Below are positions 1 to 8,811 of a DNA stretch of 64,000 nucleotides, one piece after another (position 1 is the stretch's first letter; each line of letters begins with the position of its first letter). Made by a program: the position numbers and the translations under genes. The stretch is from positions 124,001-188,000 of the forward strand of contig JADKEK010000005.1 of assembly GCA_016718035.1 (NCBI GenBank). The letters are read 5' to 3'. The stretch comes from Bacteroidota bacterium. GTDB lineage: Bacteria; Bacteroidota; Bacteroidia; Chitinophagales; BACL12. The notes under the pieces were generated by a model. The model was not told where the DNA came from, did no database searches, and saw only the letters and a list, made by a program, of their open reading frames with translations.

Positions 1-792
1 GCACAACAAAATCCGGCCGATATAGCCAATGATTTTATTACTATTGAAGATGTATTCAATTTTTATAAACTGAATAATGATGAATTTGCGCAAACCGGAT
101 TTGCAGGAACAATTTCTGATATCCCGTTGCCAATATCTTACGATAATAATGAAATTTTATACCAATTTCCATCTGCATATTCCGACAACACTTCTTCAGA
201 AGCCGGATTTAGTATTTCAGTTCCTGGTTTTGGCGGATGGAGCGAATCTCGTAGTCGCACCAACGAAAACGATGGCTGGGGAACCATTACAACACCTGCC
301 GGCGAATTCGAAGTATTAAGAACAAAATCGGAAATTGACATTGTTGACACTTTCTCTTACGACATTTTTGAAATTCCATTTGGATATACTGCAGTTGAAT
401 ATCGGTGGATGGCAAAAAATGAAGGTATGCCGGTATTACAAATTAATTCGCAAGTAATTTTTGGATTTGAAACCATCACCCAAGTAACTTATAAAACTGC
501 GGATGTAATTGATGGTATTGAAAATAATGCTTCGAGTGAAAATAATTTTGTTGTATATCCAAACCCTGCAGCAACATCTGCAACTATACAATTTACAACA
601 TCGGGAAATGCTAAATATTTAATTAGCATAAGCGATTTACAGGGAAAAATAATATTTGAAAAAAACATAAGTGCATTAAATGGTGAAAACAGTATTGCTA
701 CCGATTTACAATCTTTTGCAGCCGGTACATATTTGGTATCGTTGTTTGAAAACAATCAATTAATTGCATCTCAAAAAATAATAAAAAACTAA
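1..792 (+). CDS. T9SS-sorted secreted protein, C-terminal part (5' end outside window)
   Basis: The reading frame is open from the first base of the window and stops at 790-792, so only the last 263 residues are present. The upstream part has no family I recognise. The last ~80 residues form a type A T9SS sorting domain: a YPNPA motif, a beta-rich stretch, a SDLQGKII-like strand, GTYLVSLF and a short basic tail. In this family the domain takes the protein across the outer membrane and is then removed or attached to the surface. An internal TTG at 127 could be taken for a start but is not one. A lipoprotein gene follows after two bases, so the two may be co-transcribed. The sorting domain is secure; the function of the rest is unknown. 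Confidence 0.8.
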   Translation, partial: AQQNPADIANDFITIEDVFNFYKLNNDEFAQTGFAGTISDIPLPISYDNNEILYQFPSAYSDNTSSEAGFSISVPGFGGWSESRSRTNENDGWGTITTPAGEFEVLRTKSEIDIVDTFSYDIFEIPFGYTAVEYRWMAKNEGMPVLQINSQVIFGFETITQVTYKTADVIDGIENNASSENNFVVYPNPAATSATIQFTTSGNAKYLISISDLQGKIIFEKNISALNGENSIATDLQSFAAGTYLVSLFENNQLIASQKIIKN

Positions 793-794
793 TA

Positions 795-1205
795 ATGAAT
801 AAGGCGATAATAACTCTCTTCATATTTACCACATTTTTAACGGCCTGTAAAACTGAAATTAACGAGACCAATGTTTCAGGTGTTTGGAAGGCAAAAGAAT
901 TTGAAAGCACAATACCCGGCATTCCTGCTGAGTTTCAGGAAGCGGGTAAAAAAGAATTTTTATCTTCAGTGTATACATTAAATACCGACAACTCTTTAGA
1001 AGTGCGCAGCGATTTTTTTAAAGCCGGCGCAAAAGGACATTGGGAATTAGATGCAGAAAAATTGGAAGTGGCGATGTATTACGAAATGGATACCATTAAA
1101 GGAGTTGAAACTTACCGCATTTTATCGCTGGAAAAAACAACTATGGTATTGCAACAGGATATGCCTGATATGAATGGTTATGTTAAAATAACCTTGCAGA
1201 AATAA
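795..1205 (+). CDS. lipocalin-like lipoprotein
   Basis: This is a 136-residue protein with a hydrophobic N-terminus ending in the lipobox LTAC (Cys18), so it should be lipidated and anchored in the envelope. The mature part begins with a VSGVWKAKEF segment and has alternating beta strands with a GHWELDAEKLEV motif. That pattern suggests the lipocalin-like single-domain lipoproteins common in Bacteroidota, which bind small hydrophobic molecules or are uncharacterised. The ATG lies two bases after the preceding stop, suggesting translational coupling with the T9SS gene upstream. The lipoprotein call is firm and the lipocalin assignment is tentative. Confidence 0.7.
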   Translation: MNKAIITLFIFTTFLTACKTEINETNVSGVWKAKEFESTIPGIPAEFQEAGKKEFLSSVYTLNTDNSLEVRSDFFKAGAKGHWELDAEKLEVAMYYEMDTIKGVETYRILSLEKTTMVLQQDMPDMNGYVKITLQK

Positions 1206-1228
1206 AAGTCTGAGCTACTATAAAAAGT

Positions 1229-1258
1229 AATGCCGGAAAGTTTACACTCCCCGGCATT
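1229..1258 (-). terminator. rho-independent terminator of the YceI gene
   Basis: An 8-bp perfect stem (AATGCCGG/CCGGCATT) with a 14-base loop lies between convergent genes. Read on the minus strand it is followed by a T-rich run (ACTTTTTATAG), so it mainly serves the YceI gene. On the plus strand the following sequence is not T-rich. Confidence 0.7.
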
Positions 1259-1282
1259 TGAAAAACAACCACTACTCTGTTT

Positions 1283-1990
1283 TTATTTTAACGCTGTTGG
1301 TTCAGCGGCACTTGCTTTTAAAGAAATACCGAACCAAATCATATCCTGAATTAAATCATCAGGCATACCAGGGTAAACGATATTCCACAATTTTCTGTCG
1401 ATATTAAATTTAGCAACAGCATCAACACCATTATTGTTCACGGTAATTTTTGCCGGGAATTCAATATTTTTTGTTACGTCTTTAATTTTAAGGTTTCCGC
1501 TAACCATAAAGTTAGGGTCAGCCACAGTGTATTCGCTGATTTCAGCCTGGTCGCCACCGGTAGCAGTTGCTCCTGTAAATGGCTTAACACCGGTAATTTC
1601 AAAAGTTGATTCAGGGAATTTAGCAACATCGAAAAAGTCTGGTGACAAAAGGTGACCTGTCAATTTTCCATTAGTTGTTGCATCATCTTTTAACGAAATC
1701 AATGTAGGCATGTCCATTACAAACTTACCGCCTGCAATTACACCGTCTTTTAATTGTAAATCACCACTTTTAATGTTTACAGTTCCGCTATGGTAAGCAG
1801 AAAGTTTGGTACCAATCCACTCTACTTTGCTGTCTGTAGTGTTAATGGCAACAGTAGCAGCACCTTCAGTTATAGATACTTCTTTAGCGTCGCCAGTTTT
1901 GGCTTCATCGCTGTCCGGGGCATTTTTACATGCCGTGAAAGTCAGTGCAATAGCACCAACAAGGGTAAAAATTGTCGTTTTTTTCATCAT
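1283..1990 (-). CDS. YceI-family lipoprotein
   Basis: YceI proteins are lipocalin-like barrels that bind isoprenoid or other amphipathic molecules in the periplasm or envelope. The 235-residue protein starts at the ATG pair 1985-1990, giving MMKKTTIF and a signal peptide ending in the lipobox FTAC. A longer frame back to 2041 would add non-signal sequence before this, so it is rejected. Conserved YceI features follow: a VEWIGTKL strand, HSGTVNIKSGDLQLKDG, the FDVAKFPESTFEITG block and a final strand near FNIDRKLWNIVY. A perfect 14-bp palindrome at 2002-2015 sits 11 bases upstream of the start and could be an operator, though it is very AT-rich. A terminator follows at 1229-1258. Confidence 0.88.
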   Translation of the reverse strand: MMKKTTIFTLVGAIALTFTACKNAPDSDEAKTGDAKEVSITEGAATVAINTTDSKVEWIGTKLSAYHSGTVNIKSGDLQLKDGVIAGGKFVMDMPTLISLKDDATTNGKLTGHLLSPDFFDVAKFPESTFEITGVKPFTGATATGGDQAEISEYTVADPNFMVSGNLKIKDVTKNIEFPAKITVNNNGVDAVAKFNIDRKLWNIVYPGMPDDLIQDMIWFGISLKASAAEPTALK

Positions 1991-2224
1991 TTTTTGTTTT
2001 ATATGTATATACATACATTTACATAAACAGCAAAATTGCAAAAAAGTTCAACATTTGCATAAAAAAGCCGGAAAGGGGCTAAAAACGGCATCTGGAAGCC
2101 AAGACAGGTGTGTTTTAGCAAATTGAAGGTAAGTGTGAACGGCAATCGGGCTAAATTGGGAATATTCCCTAATTTTAAACACTTTGCAGCACATTTCGTT
2201 TTACCATCATTCAAATTCTATTTT

Positions 2225-2998
2225 ATGCTATCAATGTTACTTATTTCAGCGGGATTAATAGTTGTGTTTATGACAGCTGTTTGGTTATTGAGTTTGTATA
2301 AACAGGATATGAGTATAGTGGATGGATTTTGGGGTTTGGGATTTATTGCAGTAACACATCACTGGTTTTTTAGATTAGATGACATCCCCCCACAACAATT
2401 TATTATCGCTTATTTAATTACGCTTTGGGGATTGCGTTTAGCGGTGTATATATTTTATCGCAACAGAGGAAAGGGAGAAGACCCAAGATATGTTGCATTT
2501 AGAAATGACTGGAAAGAAAACACCTGGTATATCAGTTTTTATAAAGTATTTATGTTGCAGGGTTTTTTGCAATATATTTTATTGCTGCCTATTATTTTTA
2601 TTATGTATAATGGTGATGAAAAATTGAGTGTAATTAACTGCATTGGTGTTTTACTCTGGACCCTGGGTTGGATTTTTGAAACAGCTGCAGATTATCAGAT
2701 GTTGCGATTCAAAAAAAATCCGGCGAATAAAGGAAAGGTGATGGATAAAGGACTGTGGTATTTTAGTCGCCACCCCAATTATTTCGGAGAAGTATGTGTT
2801 TGGTGGGGAATATTTTTAATAAGTATTAATACAGAATGGGCAACATTAATTGGCATTTTATCGCCGTTATTACTTACCTATATGTTATTAAAAGTTTCGG
2901 GCATTACCATGTTAGAAAAACGGTATGAAGGAAACAATGCGTATTCAATTTACAAACGCACAACGAGTCCGTTTCTGCCATGGTTTAAAAAGAAGTAA
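2225..2998 (+). CDS. DUF1295 integral membrane protein (steroid 5-alpha-reductase-like)
   Basis: This 257-residue membrane protein has about six hydrophobic segments. It carries the DUF1295 signature: QDMSIVDGFWGLGF near the N-terminus, and near the C-terminus KGLWYFSRHPNYFGEVCVWW, the NADPH-binding motif shared with steroid 5-alpha-reductases and isoprenylcysteine methyltransferases. The likely role is a membrane-bound reductase or transferase on a lipid; the substrate is unknown. The start chosen is ATG 2225. A GTG-initiated extension to 2108 adds 39 residues without family character and overlaps a 12-bp palindrome at 2158-2169 that looks intergenic. It is divergent from the YceI gene. Confidence 0.85.
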   Translation: MLSMLLISAGLIVVFMTAVWLLSLYKQDMSIVDGFWGLGFIAVTHHWFFRLDDIPPQQFIIAYLITLWGLRLAVYIFYRNRGKGEDPRYVAFRNDWKENTWYISFYKVFMLQGFLQYILLLPIIFIMYNGDEKLSVINCIGVLLWTLGWIFETAADYQMLRFKKNPANKGKVMDKGLWYFSRHPNYFGEVCVWWGIFLISINTEWATLIGILSPLLLTYMLLKVSGITMLEKRYEGNNAYSIYKRTTSPFLPWFKKK

Positions 2999-3001
2999 TA
3001 A

Positions 3002-3706
3002 TTATTTAATGGCAATAACCTCAACTTTTTCACCCAAATATTTGGGCTGATTTTTTACCACATAACAATCGATAAAAGCACTAACGCGAGCAGGATATTC
3101 GCGCAATTGCGCTTTGGTAGAAATATTCGGGTCTTTTGCAGCAAAACCTATCATGCTGATATTTTGCGATTGTCCAATATAAATAGCCCGTTCACAATGC
3201 CAATCCTGAGAAACAACAATAAAATTATTGAGACCAAACACCTTATTAGCCCTTACCATGCTGTCGAAAGTGCGGAAACCCGCATAATCGAGCACAATAT
3301 CGTTGGGGTTTACACCCTTGTCCACCAGTGCATCAAACATCTCAAATGGCTCGTTGTAGGAAGCGGTGCCATTATCGCCACTTACCAGAATTTTTTTCAC
3401 TTTGCCGTTCAGGTATAAGTTAGCTGCTGCATTTATTCGATAGGTGAAATAATTATTTTCATACCCATTGGTCAGCCAACGCGAGGTGCCTAAAACAACA
3501 GCAACATCTTTGGCCGGAATAGTATTACTATCCGTATAAATTTTTCCTTCTGCCGATTTATTAACGGAGCGGTTAATTAATAGTATGGTAAGGCAACCGA
3601 AAATAAACCCGACACATGTGATAATAAAAAGACGTTTGATTATTTTTTTCAAGTGCGTAATTAATTCATCAAAATTAAAAAAAACCGTAATGATGAATAA
3701 TATCAT
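3002..3706 (-). CDS. sanA: SanA/YdcF-family envelope protein (DUF218)
   Basis: SanA-type proteins of the DUF218 fold sit at the inner membrane and in enterobacteria affect envelope permeability and vancomycin exclusion; the enzymatic activity is unsettled. The 234-residue protein has one N-terminal membrane helix (about residues 25-46, RLFIITCVGFIFGCL). The family core follows: VAVVLGTSRW, VKKILVSGDNG, LDYAGFRTFDSMVRA and IVVSQDWHCERAIYI. It lies 41 bases downstream of asd on the same strand, so the two probably share a transcript. The annotated ATG adds a hydrophobic leader before the helix; a TTG at the start of LKKIIKRLF is an alternative start. Confidence 0.82.
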   Translation of the reverse strand: MILFIITVFFNFDELITHLKKIIKRLFIITCVGFIFGCLTILLINRSVNKSAEGKIYTDSNTIPAKDVAVVLGTSRWLTNGYENNYFTYRINAAANLYLNGKVKKILVSGDNGTASYNEPFEMFDALVDKGVNPNDIVLDYAGFRTFDSMVRANKVFGLNNFIVVSQDWHCERAIYIGQSQNISMIGFAAKDPNISTKAQLREYPARVSAFIDCYVVKNQPKYLGEKVEVIAIK

Positions 3707-3747
3707 TAACGGCTTTAATCACAATTTATTTGTTTACAGTATAAAAA

Positions 3748-4752
3748 TTACTGCACCATATTATTCGCCAATAAATATAAAGCAATTTGCACGGCATTAG
3801 TTGCGGCGCCTTTCCGTAAATTATCTGCCACTATCCAGCAGTTGAGTGTTTTTGGCTGTGTATAGTCACGACGAATGCGGCCGACAAAAACTTCATCCTT
3901 GCCTTCTGCGTCTAGCGGCATTGGGTAGATGCTATTTTCAAGGTCATCTTGCACAACAACGCCTTCGGTATGTTGTAACAGGTTATACACTTCTTGAATT
4001 TCGAATTCATTTTCAAATTCCACATTCACACTTTCGCTATGTCCGCCACTTACCGGAACACGCACAGTGGTTGCAGAAGTTTGGATATGATTATCGCGTA
4101 ATATTTTTTGTGTTTCGAAATGCATTTTCATTTCTTCTTTGCTAAAACCATTTTCCAAAAACACATCCACTTGAGGAATTACATTTTTATCGATTTGATG
4201 TTTGTAAGCAGGATTTTCAACAACACGACAACCGCTGCTGCGTTCCTGATGTAATTGCATAATTCCTTTTGCACCGCTACCGGAAACAGACTGATAGGTA
4301 GAAACAACAATACGTTTTATTTGGTATTTAAGATGTAATGGATTGAGTGCCAACACCATTTGAATGGTAGAACAATTTGGGTTAGCGATTATTTTTCCTT
4401 GATAATTTTTGATGGCGTCTCCATTAATTTCAGGGACTACCAAAGCACAATTTTCATTCATTCGCCAGGCGCTTGAATTGTCGATTACCCAACAGCCGAT
4501 TGCTTCGAATTTAGGAGCCCAGTCCAGACTGGTTTGCCCGCCCGCCGAAAACAGCGCAATTTGAGGGTTCATGGTAAGGGCTGTTTCCATGCTCACCACT
4601 TCAACATCGGCACCGCGAAACTTCACTTTTTTACCAACCGAACGTTCGGTAGCAACGGGAATTAACTCCGTAACCGGAAAATTTCTTTCCTCCAAAACCC
4701 GGCGCATCATTTGGCCCACAAGACCGGTAGCACCCACAACGGCAATTCTCAT
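3748..4752 (-). CDS. asd: aspartate-semialdehyde dehydrogenase
   Basis: Asd catalyses NADPH-dependent conversion of aspartyl phosphate to aspartate semialdehyde, the branch point to lysine/diaminopimelate, threonine and methionine. The 334-residue protein begins at ATG 4752 with the nucleotide-binding loop VVGATGLVGQ; a frame extending to 4818 adds unrelated residues across the promoter and is rejected. The catalytic cysteine is Cys127 in ANPNCSTI, followed by SVSGSGAKG and the histidine motif VPVSGGHSESVNV (His238). Length and motifs match the non-enterobacterial Asd class. A -7 box lies 13 bases upstream and a G-quadruplex motif lies further upstream. sanA follows on the same strand. Confidence 0.95.
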   Translation of the reverse strand: MRIAVVGATGLVGQMMRRVLEERNFPVTELIPVATERSVGKKVKFRGADVEVVSMETALTMNPQIALFSAGGQTSLDWAPKFEAIGCWVIDNSSAWRMNENCALVVPEINGDAIKNYQGKIIANPNCSTIQMVLALNPLHLKYQIKRIVVSTYQSVSGSGAKGIMQLHQERSSGCRVVENPAYKHQIDKNVIPQVDVFLENGFSKEEMKMHFETQKILRDNHIQTSATTVRVPVSGGHSESVNVEFENEFEIQEVYNLLQHTEGVVVQDDLENSIYPMPLDAEGKDEVFVGRIRRDYTQPKTLNCWIVADNLRKGAATNAVQIALYLLANNMVQ

Positions 4753-4764
4753 GATTTTTTTTTG

Positions 4765-4772
4765 CAAAGGTA
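4765..4772 (-). promoter_or_regulatory. candidate -7 box for asd (TACCTTTG)
   Basis: The minus strand reads TACCTTTG, an exact match to the Bacteroidota -7 consensus TAnnTTTG, with 12 bases between it and the asd ATG. I do not see a good -33 TTTG. This is pattern matching only. Confidence 0.5.
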
Positions 4773-4833
4773 AGGGAAAAGGGGAATTGGTGAATAATTC
4801 ACATGGGGCAATAACCAAATGTTTAATTCATGA

Positions 4834-4863
4834 GGGGAAAGTAGGGGTGGTAGTGGGGTGGGG
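4834..4863 (+). other. G-quadruplex motif (four GGGG runs)
   Basis: Four runs of GGGG at 4834-4837, 4844-4847, 4855-4858 and 4860-4863 are separated by loops of 6, 7 and 1 bases. This meets the usual G4 definition in an otherwise AT-rich region. The G-rich strand is the template strand for asd transcription, about 60 bp upstream of the asd -7 box. Between 4753 and 5071 I otherwise see only AT-rich sequence. Confidence 0.6.
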
Positions 4864-5071
4864 TTGTTAAGAATTGCGTGCAATGTTCTTATTGCATAAA
4901 CTGTTACCAAATTGTTTGCATTGAATCTTATTACGTTTCAATAAAACACAAGCCTATTAAATTAAATTAATATTCAATTATTTAAAATCGACCTGGTTAA
5001 TATTAAATGAGGTCTCAATTGAAAAAAATAATAGTGAAGTGATAGAAATTACCCAACACCAAATCATATCC

Positions 5072-5755
5072 CTACCCCTTATTTTCAACCAAACCATTCA
5101 TAAATCCAAATACCACGATACCACTTCTGGACTTAATATCAAGTTTAGAAAAAACGGATTCGCGATACCCGTCAACTGTGCGCTGACTGATTTTCATTTC
5201 TGAAGCTATTTCTTTGTAGGTTTTTTCACTGCAACACTTTTTGATAAATTCTATCTCCCGGGCTGTTAATGTGTCAATAGGTTGAATGGTATTTCTATTT
5301 GCGGTCGAATGATTTCCGCTCAATATTTGTTCTTTAGCCTTGAGCATAGCACTCATCACGTGTTGAGAATAATAATAACCTTTTTCATTAACCTGAATAA
5401 GCGTTTCTTTAACAAGTTCCGGGGCAGAGTCTTTTAACAAATATGCATTGGCACCCGACTCAATCATTTTAAGGATTGTTTGTTCGTCGTCGTAAACGGA
5501 CAAGGCTACAATTTTAACATTTGTAAATTCCGAATGAATATAACTAGTGGTTTCAAAACCGTTCATTATCGGCATCCCTACATCAACGAGTGCTATGTTA
5601 GGATGCGACGGAGTCGTGTTAAGCCAATCAATTAATTGTTTGCCGTTAGGTGCTTCGTGAATTACGTTAAAATGTTCGAAGCTGTTGAGCAATAATTTAA
5701 GTCCTTTTCTCACCAGCTCGTGATCGTCGGCAATTGCGAGTGTAATGGGATTCAT
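5072..5755 (-). CDS. NarL/FixJ-type response regulator
   Basis: This 227-residue DNA-binding regulator is phosphorylated by a partner histidine kinase. The receiver domain spans roughly residues 3-122 with acidic pair Asp10/Asp11, phosphoacceptor Asp58 (ALVDVGMP) and the LLKDSAPE lysine. A LuxR-type helix-turn-helix (about 157-218) contains LTAREIEFIKKCC and KEIASEMKISQRTVDGYRES. It is the last gene of an operon: its start is 20 bases downstream of the kinase stop, so the kinase is almost certainly the cognate partner. Targets are unknown; the divergent genes at 8434-11173 are an obvious hypothesis. Confidence 0.93.
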   Translation of the reverse strand: MNPITLAIADDHELVRKGLKLLLNSFEHFNVIHEAPNGKQLIDWLNTTPSHPNIALVDVGMPIMNGFETTSYIHSEFTNVKIVALSVYDDEQTILKMIESGANAYLLKDSAPELVKETLIQVNEKGYYYSQHVMSAMLKAKEQILSGNHSTANRNTIQPIDTLTAREIEFIKKCCSEKTYKEIASEMKISQRTVDGYRESVFSKLDIKSRSGIVVFGFMNGLVENKG

Positions 5756-5775
5756 CCTGAAATGTAATAATAATA

Positions 5776-6570
5776 TTAAACATTTGGAAACGACATCTCA
5801 AAAAACATACCCGATCCGGGGATAAACTTTACACTTAATTCACCATTAATTAACCGTGCTCTTTTGTAAATATTGGTTAAACCCATACCGTTTGCAGGAG
5901 TGTTATTATCAAGTAGATTCGGGCTGGAACCAATTCCATTATCCGCATATTTTATTTTAATTTGGTCATCAATTTTTATTACTTCAATGACTATTTTTGA
6001 CGCGTGCGCATACTTAAGTGTATTTGTTACCAACTCTTGAATAATTCTGTAAATAAATAATTCATGTGTTTTTGATATAAAAACCACGTCGTTGCTAAAA
6101 TGTAATTCAGCCGGTATTTTTCCATATTTAATTACATTATCACATAATTTATTAAGCGATTCGCTAATGCCGAATGTTCCTAAATAGTCTGAGCTCAATG
6201 ACTTTGAAATGCTACGGACAGATTCAAGGCTGGATTTAACACTTTCGCGAATCTCTTCCAGATTAGCTTCGAGATCATTAACGTTTTGTGACTTCAGATT
6301 ATTTAATTGAAGAATAGCAAATGTTAGCATTTGCCCCACATCGTCATGTAAATCCCTTGCCACTTCGTTTAAAATGTTTTCTGTTACCTCCAGACGCGTA
6401 TTGATAAGCTCTTTGTCGAAATTGTTTTTAGTTTCTGCAAGAATTGCATTATGCTTGAGTTGGCGATTCCTAGCCGCAAGCAACAAACTAATTATTAAAC
6501 CACCGAGTAAAAAAAGCAAACCGGTTGTGCTAATTACTATTATTATATTTTCGTAAGTTTCTTTGTCCAT
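5776..6570 (-). CDS. HisKA_3 sensor histidine kinase
   Basis: This 264-residue kinase has one N-terminal membrane helix (about residues 8-33) and a short cytoplasmic linker. The HisKA_3 dimerisation/phosphoacceptor motif is EVARDLHDDVGQML (His75), followed by a HATPase domain with ELVTNTLKYAHA (N box) and YADNGIGS plus GMGLTNIYKRA (G boxes). There is no extracytoplasmic sensor domain, so the signal probably comes from membrane partners. ATG 6570 is chosen over an upstream ATG at 6606 because MDKETYENIIIV precedes the helix. It overlaps the end of the upstream membrane-protein gene by 28 bases, indicating translational coupling, and the response regulator follows. Confidence 0.92.
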   Translation of the reverse strand: MDKETYENIIIVISTTGLLFLLGGLIISLLLAARNRQLKHNAILAETKNNFDKELINTRLEVTENILNEVARDLHDDVGQMLTFAILQLNNLKSQNVNDLEANLEEIRESVKSSLESVRSISKSLSSDYLGTFGISESLNKLCDNVIKYGKIPAELHFSNDVVFISKTHELFIYRIIQELVTNTLKYAHASKIVIEVIKIDDQIKIKYADNGIGSSPNLLDNNTPANGMGLTNIYKRARLINGELSVKFIPGSGMFFEMSFPNV

Positions 6571-7214
6571 ATTAAACCGGCAATAATTAATGCGTACCAA
6601 CAACAATAGGCGATATCATTTAATATAAATATTTTATCTGCAAGTTCCAGGTTGTTTTCATTTAAACTATTTATTATACTTAAAACCGGGATGCTTGTAG
6701 AAATGCTGATAAACGAAGCAATGGAAAACCAAAAACTAAATTGTTTAATCGGGACAATATTGATATCATCTATTGTAAGTTTCATGTGTAAATAGGCAAA
6801 AATTACCGCCGCAACATGGGCGGGTATTAAAGTAAATGTGCAAAATATATGTGACCCTTGCCCGAATAAGATATTTATTACATGTGTAATTGTGAATACA
6901 ACAATAACAATATTAATAATACGTTTAATTTTACGGGACTGAAAGAGTGATTTGAAAACAAAAAAATACAGTAATAATTCCAACAACAACACCCAATTAT
7001 AAAACCAGATATTTTCATCACTTTGGGCATATTTTGTTATACAAGAAGCAATAATGTCAAAAAAATAATAGACATTTGGAATAATTAAAATTATAACTTC
7101 TTTGCGGCTAAGCTTTTTTATGAATAACAAAGACACGCATAACGTAAATAAACCAAATAAAATTGATGGTGTATTTATGTGTGTGTTAAAAAGAAACTTT
7201 CCAAGGTTCTCCAT
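6543..7214 (-). CDS. multi-pass membrane protein of unknown function in the sensor operon
   Basis: This 223-residue protein has about seven hydrophobic segments (for example residues 14-32, 40-58, 70-92, 99-118, 125-145, 160-183, 203-220). It has no signal peptide and no domain I recognise. Size and topology resemble the 7TM modules sometimes found as sensory partners of kinases. The overlap with the kinase gene by 28 bases supports a sensory role for a kinase that lacks its own sensor domain. That role is inference from context; an unrelated membrane function is equally possible on sequence alone. Confidence 0.7.
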   Translation of the reverse strand: MENLGKFLFNTHINTPSILFGLFTLCVSLLFIKKLSRKEVIILIIPNVYYFFDIIASCITKYAQSDENIWFYNWVLLLELLLYFFVFKSLFQSRKIKRIINIVIVVFTITHVINILFGQGSHIFCTFTLIPAHVAAVIFAYLHMKLTIDDINIVPIKQFSFWFSIASFISISTSIPVLSIINSLNENNLELADKIFILNDIAYCCWYALIIAGLIWTKKLTKI

Positions 7215-7259
7215 AATACATATTGTACTAACAAAGTTAACCGAAAGATATCACTTTAC

Positions 7260-8234
7260 TTACCAAATATCTCTTCCTTTTATTTTAGTTCCATCACAGC
7301 GTGGAGGACAAGGTTTGCCAATTTCTATTAATGCACCTTTATAAGCCCCGCTGTTATTTGCATTACCAACAGGTTTTCCTTTAATATTTAACTCCAATAT
7401 GCTTGTCCAACCTTTGTAATCATTGTATTTAGCATTATTATAAATTTCATCCTGAAAACAGTCAATAATCAGACTGTCTGAATGGGTGTTAATATACCCA
7501 TGAACAAATGAAACAAAGGCTTCGTCCTTGTCTAGTTGGCTTAAACCGTAATATCCATTGTTTTGTAAATACAAGTTAAACTCCTCGAATGGATAATATC
7601 TACCTATTTTGTAAGTGCTATCCCTCTGGTCATTACCTTCAATTGTTACATTATTTACATAGTTTTTAATTAAGGTTATTACCTCAGATTTATTTATAGA
7701 TTTTAAACCGGTTATACTGTCAGTAGTTCTATAATCTACTTTATCTAGAACAATATATTTTTTTTCCAAAGACGAATCACTTTTATGACAAACTGATAAA
7801 ATATAAGTCAATTTGTTATCAATTAATCCTGAATACAGTTGAAATCCAAATTGTTTTGGGTTATTACGCAAAGTATCTATAAAAGTTATCAGGTCGGCAA
7901 CTTTAATTTCTGGTTCAACAAAAATTAATTTTTTCACTAAGGGTTTATACGCTAAAAATTTCCTACTATGATCTCGCAACGTGTCTGCAAATTGCCTGGT
8001 AATTGGCGCTGCCCTGTAATTATTTAAAAAAGTATTTAAATCCAAAATATTATGTGTGTTTTCGCATGAAAGATTTGTGTAATACGAATTTTCTAATTTT
8101 TTCATGGCCGCTATACGTTCAGCATCTTCAGCTGATTTTAATTGGGCAGTCTGTTTGAGCCAGCTATATGTGCCTAATACTGAAAGAGCAACTATAATAA
8201 GTGCAATAAGGATAAATGTAATTCTGTTTTTCAT
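7260..8234 (-). CDS. anchored extracytoplasmic protein of unknown function, first gene of sensor operon
   Basis: This 324-residue protein has an N-terminal hydrophobic segment (about residues 5-25, ITFILIALIIVALSVLGTYSW) that should act as a membrane anchor or uncleaved signal. A charged helical stretch (28-52) and a large soluble, probably periplasmic, domain follow. It contains scattered cysteines (Cys57, one in ILSVCHK, one in IIDCFQ, two in GKPCPPRCDG), but no motif I recognise. It begins the minus-strand cluster: 46 bases separate it from the 7TM gene, then kinase and regulator. It could be a signal-sensing or accessory protein; this is inference. Confidence 0.65.
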   Translation of the reverse strand: MKNRITFILIALIIVALSVLGTYSWLKQTAQLKSAEDAERIAAMKKLENSYYTNLSCENTHNILDLNTFLNNYRAAPITRQFADTLRDHSRKFLAYKPLVKKLIFVEPEIKVADLITFIDTLRNNPKQFGFQLYSGLIDNKLTYILSVCHKSDSSLEKKYIVLDKVDYRTTDSITGLKSINKSEVITLIKNYVNNVTIEGNDQRDSTYKIGRYYPFEEFNLYLQNNGYYGLSQLDKDEAFVSFVHGYINTHSDSLIIDCFQDEIYNNAKYNDYKGWTSILELNIKGKPVGNANNSGAYKGALIEIGKPCPPRCDGTKIKGRDIW

Positions 8235-8433
8235 TTTGACTTGTTTTTGTGCTAAAAATTCAAAGCTAGTTTAAATAATTTCAAAGGTTCGGGTATTTTG
8301 AACCCCGTATTTATACCCCTCAAATAACTCAATAATACCCTTGTGGGCAATTTTAATTATTCGTCAATTTGCACTATAAAAATGCCCTATTGCAGGGTTG
8401 TTTTATATTTTATTCACCTTTAAAATTATTTTT

Positions 8434-8802
8434 ATGCACAAAGAAAACATCGTCTATTTTTCACCACAGGGAAGTGTGGTTACTTTAATATTTAAACCAT
8501 TTTACGCAACAAATGGCGCGTATGATATTTATATCACGAATGGAGTACAAATGCAAAAAATCGGAAAAGGGTCGTTTTCTGATGGTATAGAAGATGTTTT
8601 TATTTTACCTATAGTGCCTGCACAGCTTGGCTCATGGGTTGTTGTAATTGCAGGTGCATTTGCATCCGCATATGGACACACTCAAATTCTTGTGCACTAT
8701 ACATTTTATCAAAACGGAGTTGCACTTTCCGAACAAATAACCATTGAACATATTGGTTCTACATTGGCTACTCAAAACGATGTTTTTTTCAAAAAAATAT
8801 AA
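8434..8802 (+). CDS. small protein of unknown function
   Basis: This 122-residue protein appears to be mostly beta strands (SVVTLIFKPF, AYDIYITNGV, TQILVHYTFYQNG). It has no signal peptide and a hydrophobic glycine/alanine stretch LGSWVVVIAGAFASAYGH near residues 73-90. I do not recognise a family. The start chosen is ATG 8434; a TTG-initiated frame from 8398 adds a hydrophobic leader of 12 residues that could make a weak membrane anchor. It begins a three-gene plus-strand cluster (9 bases to the next gene) divergent from the sensor operon, with about 200 bases between the two starts that may hold shared control sites. Confidence 0.6.
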   Translation: MHKENIVYFSPQGSVVTLIFKPFYATNGAYDIYITNGVQMQKIGKGSFSDGIEDVFILPIVPAQLGSWVVVIAGAFASAYGHTQILVHYTFYQNGVALSEQITIEHIGSTLATQNDVFFKKI

Positions 8803-8811
8803 TACTTTAAT

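Noticed and set aside
2002..2015. Perfect 14-bp palindrome TATGTATATACATA before the YceI gene
   Set aside because: It is made of A/T alternation that gives palindromes by chance in AT-rich DNA; noted in the gene entry only.
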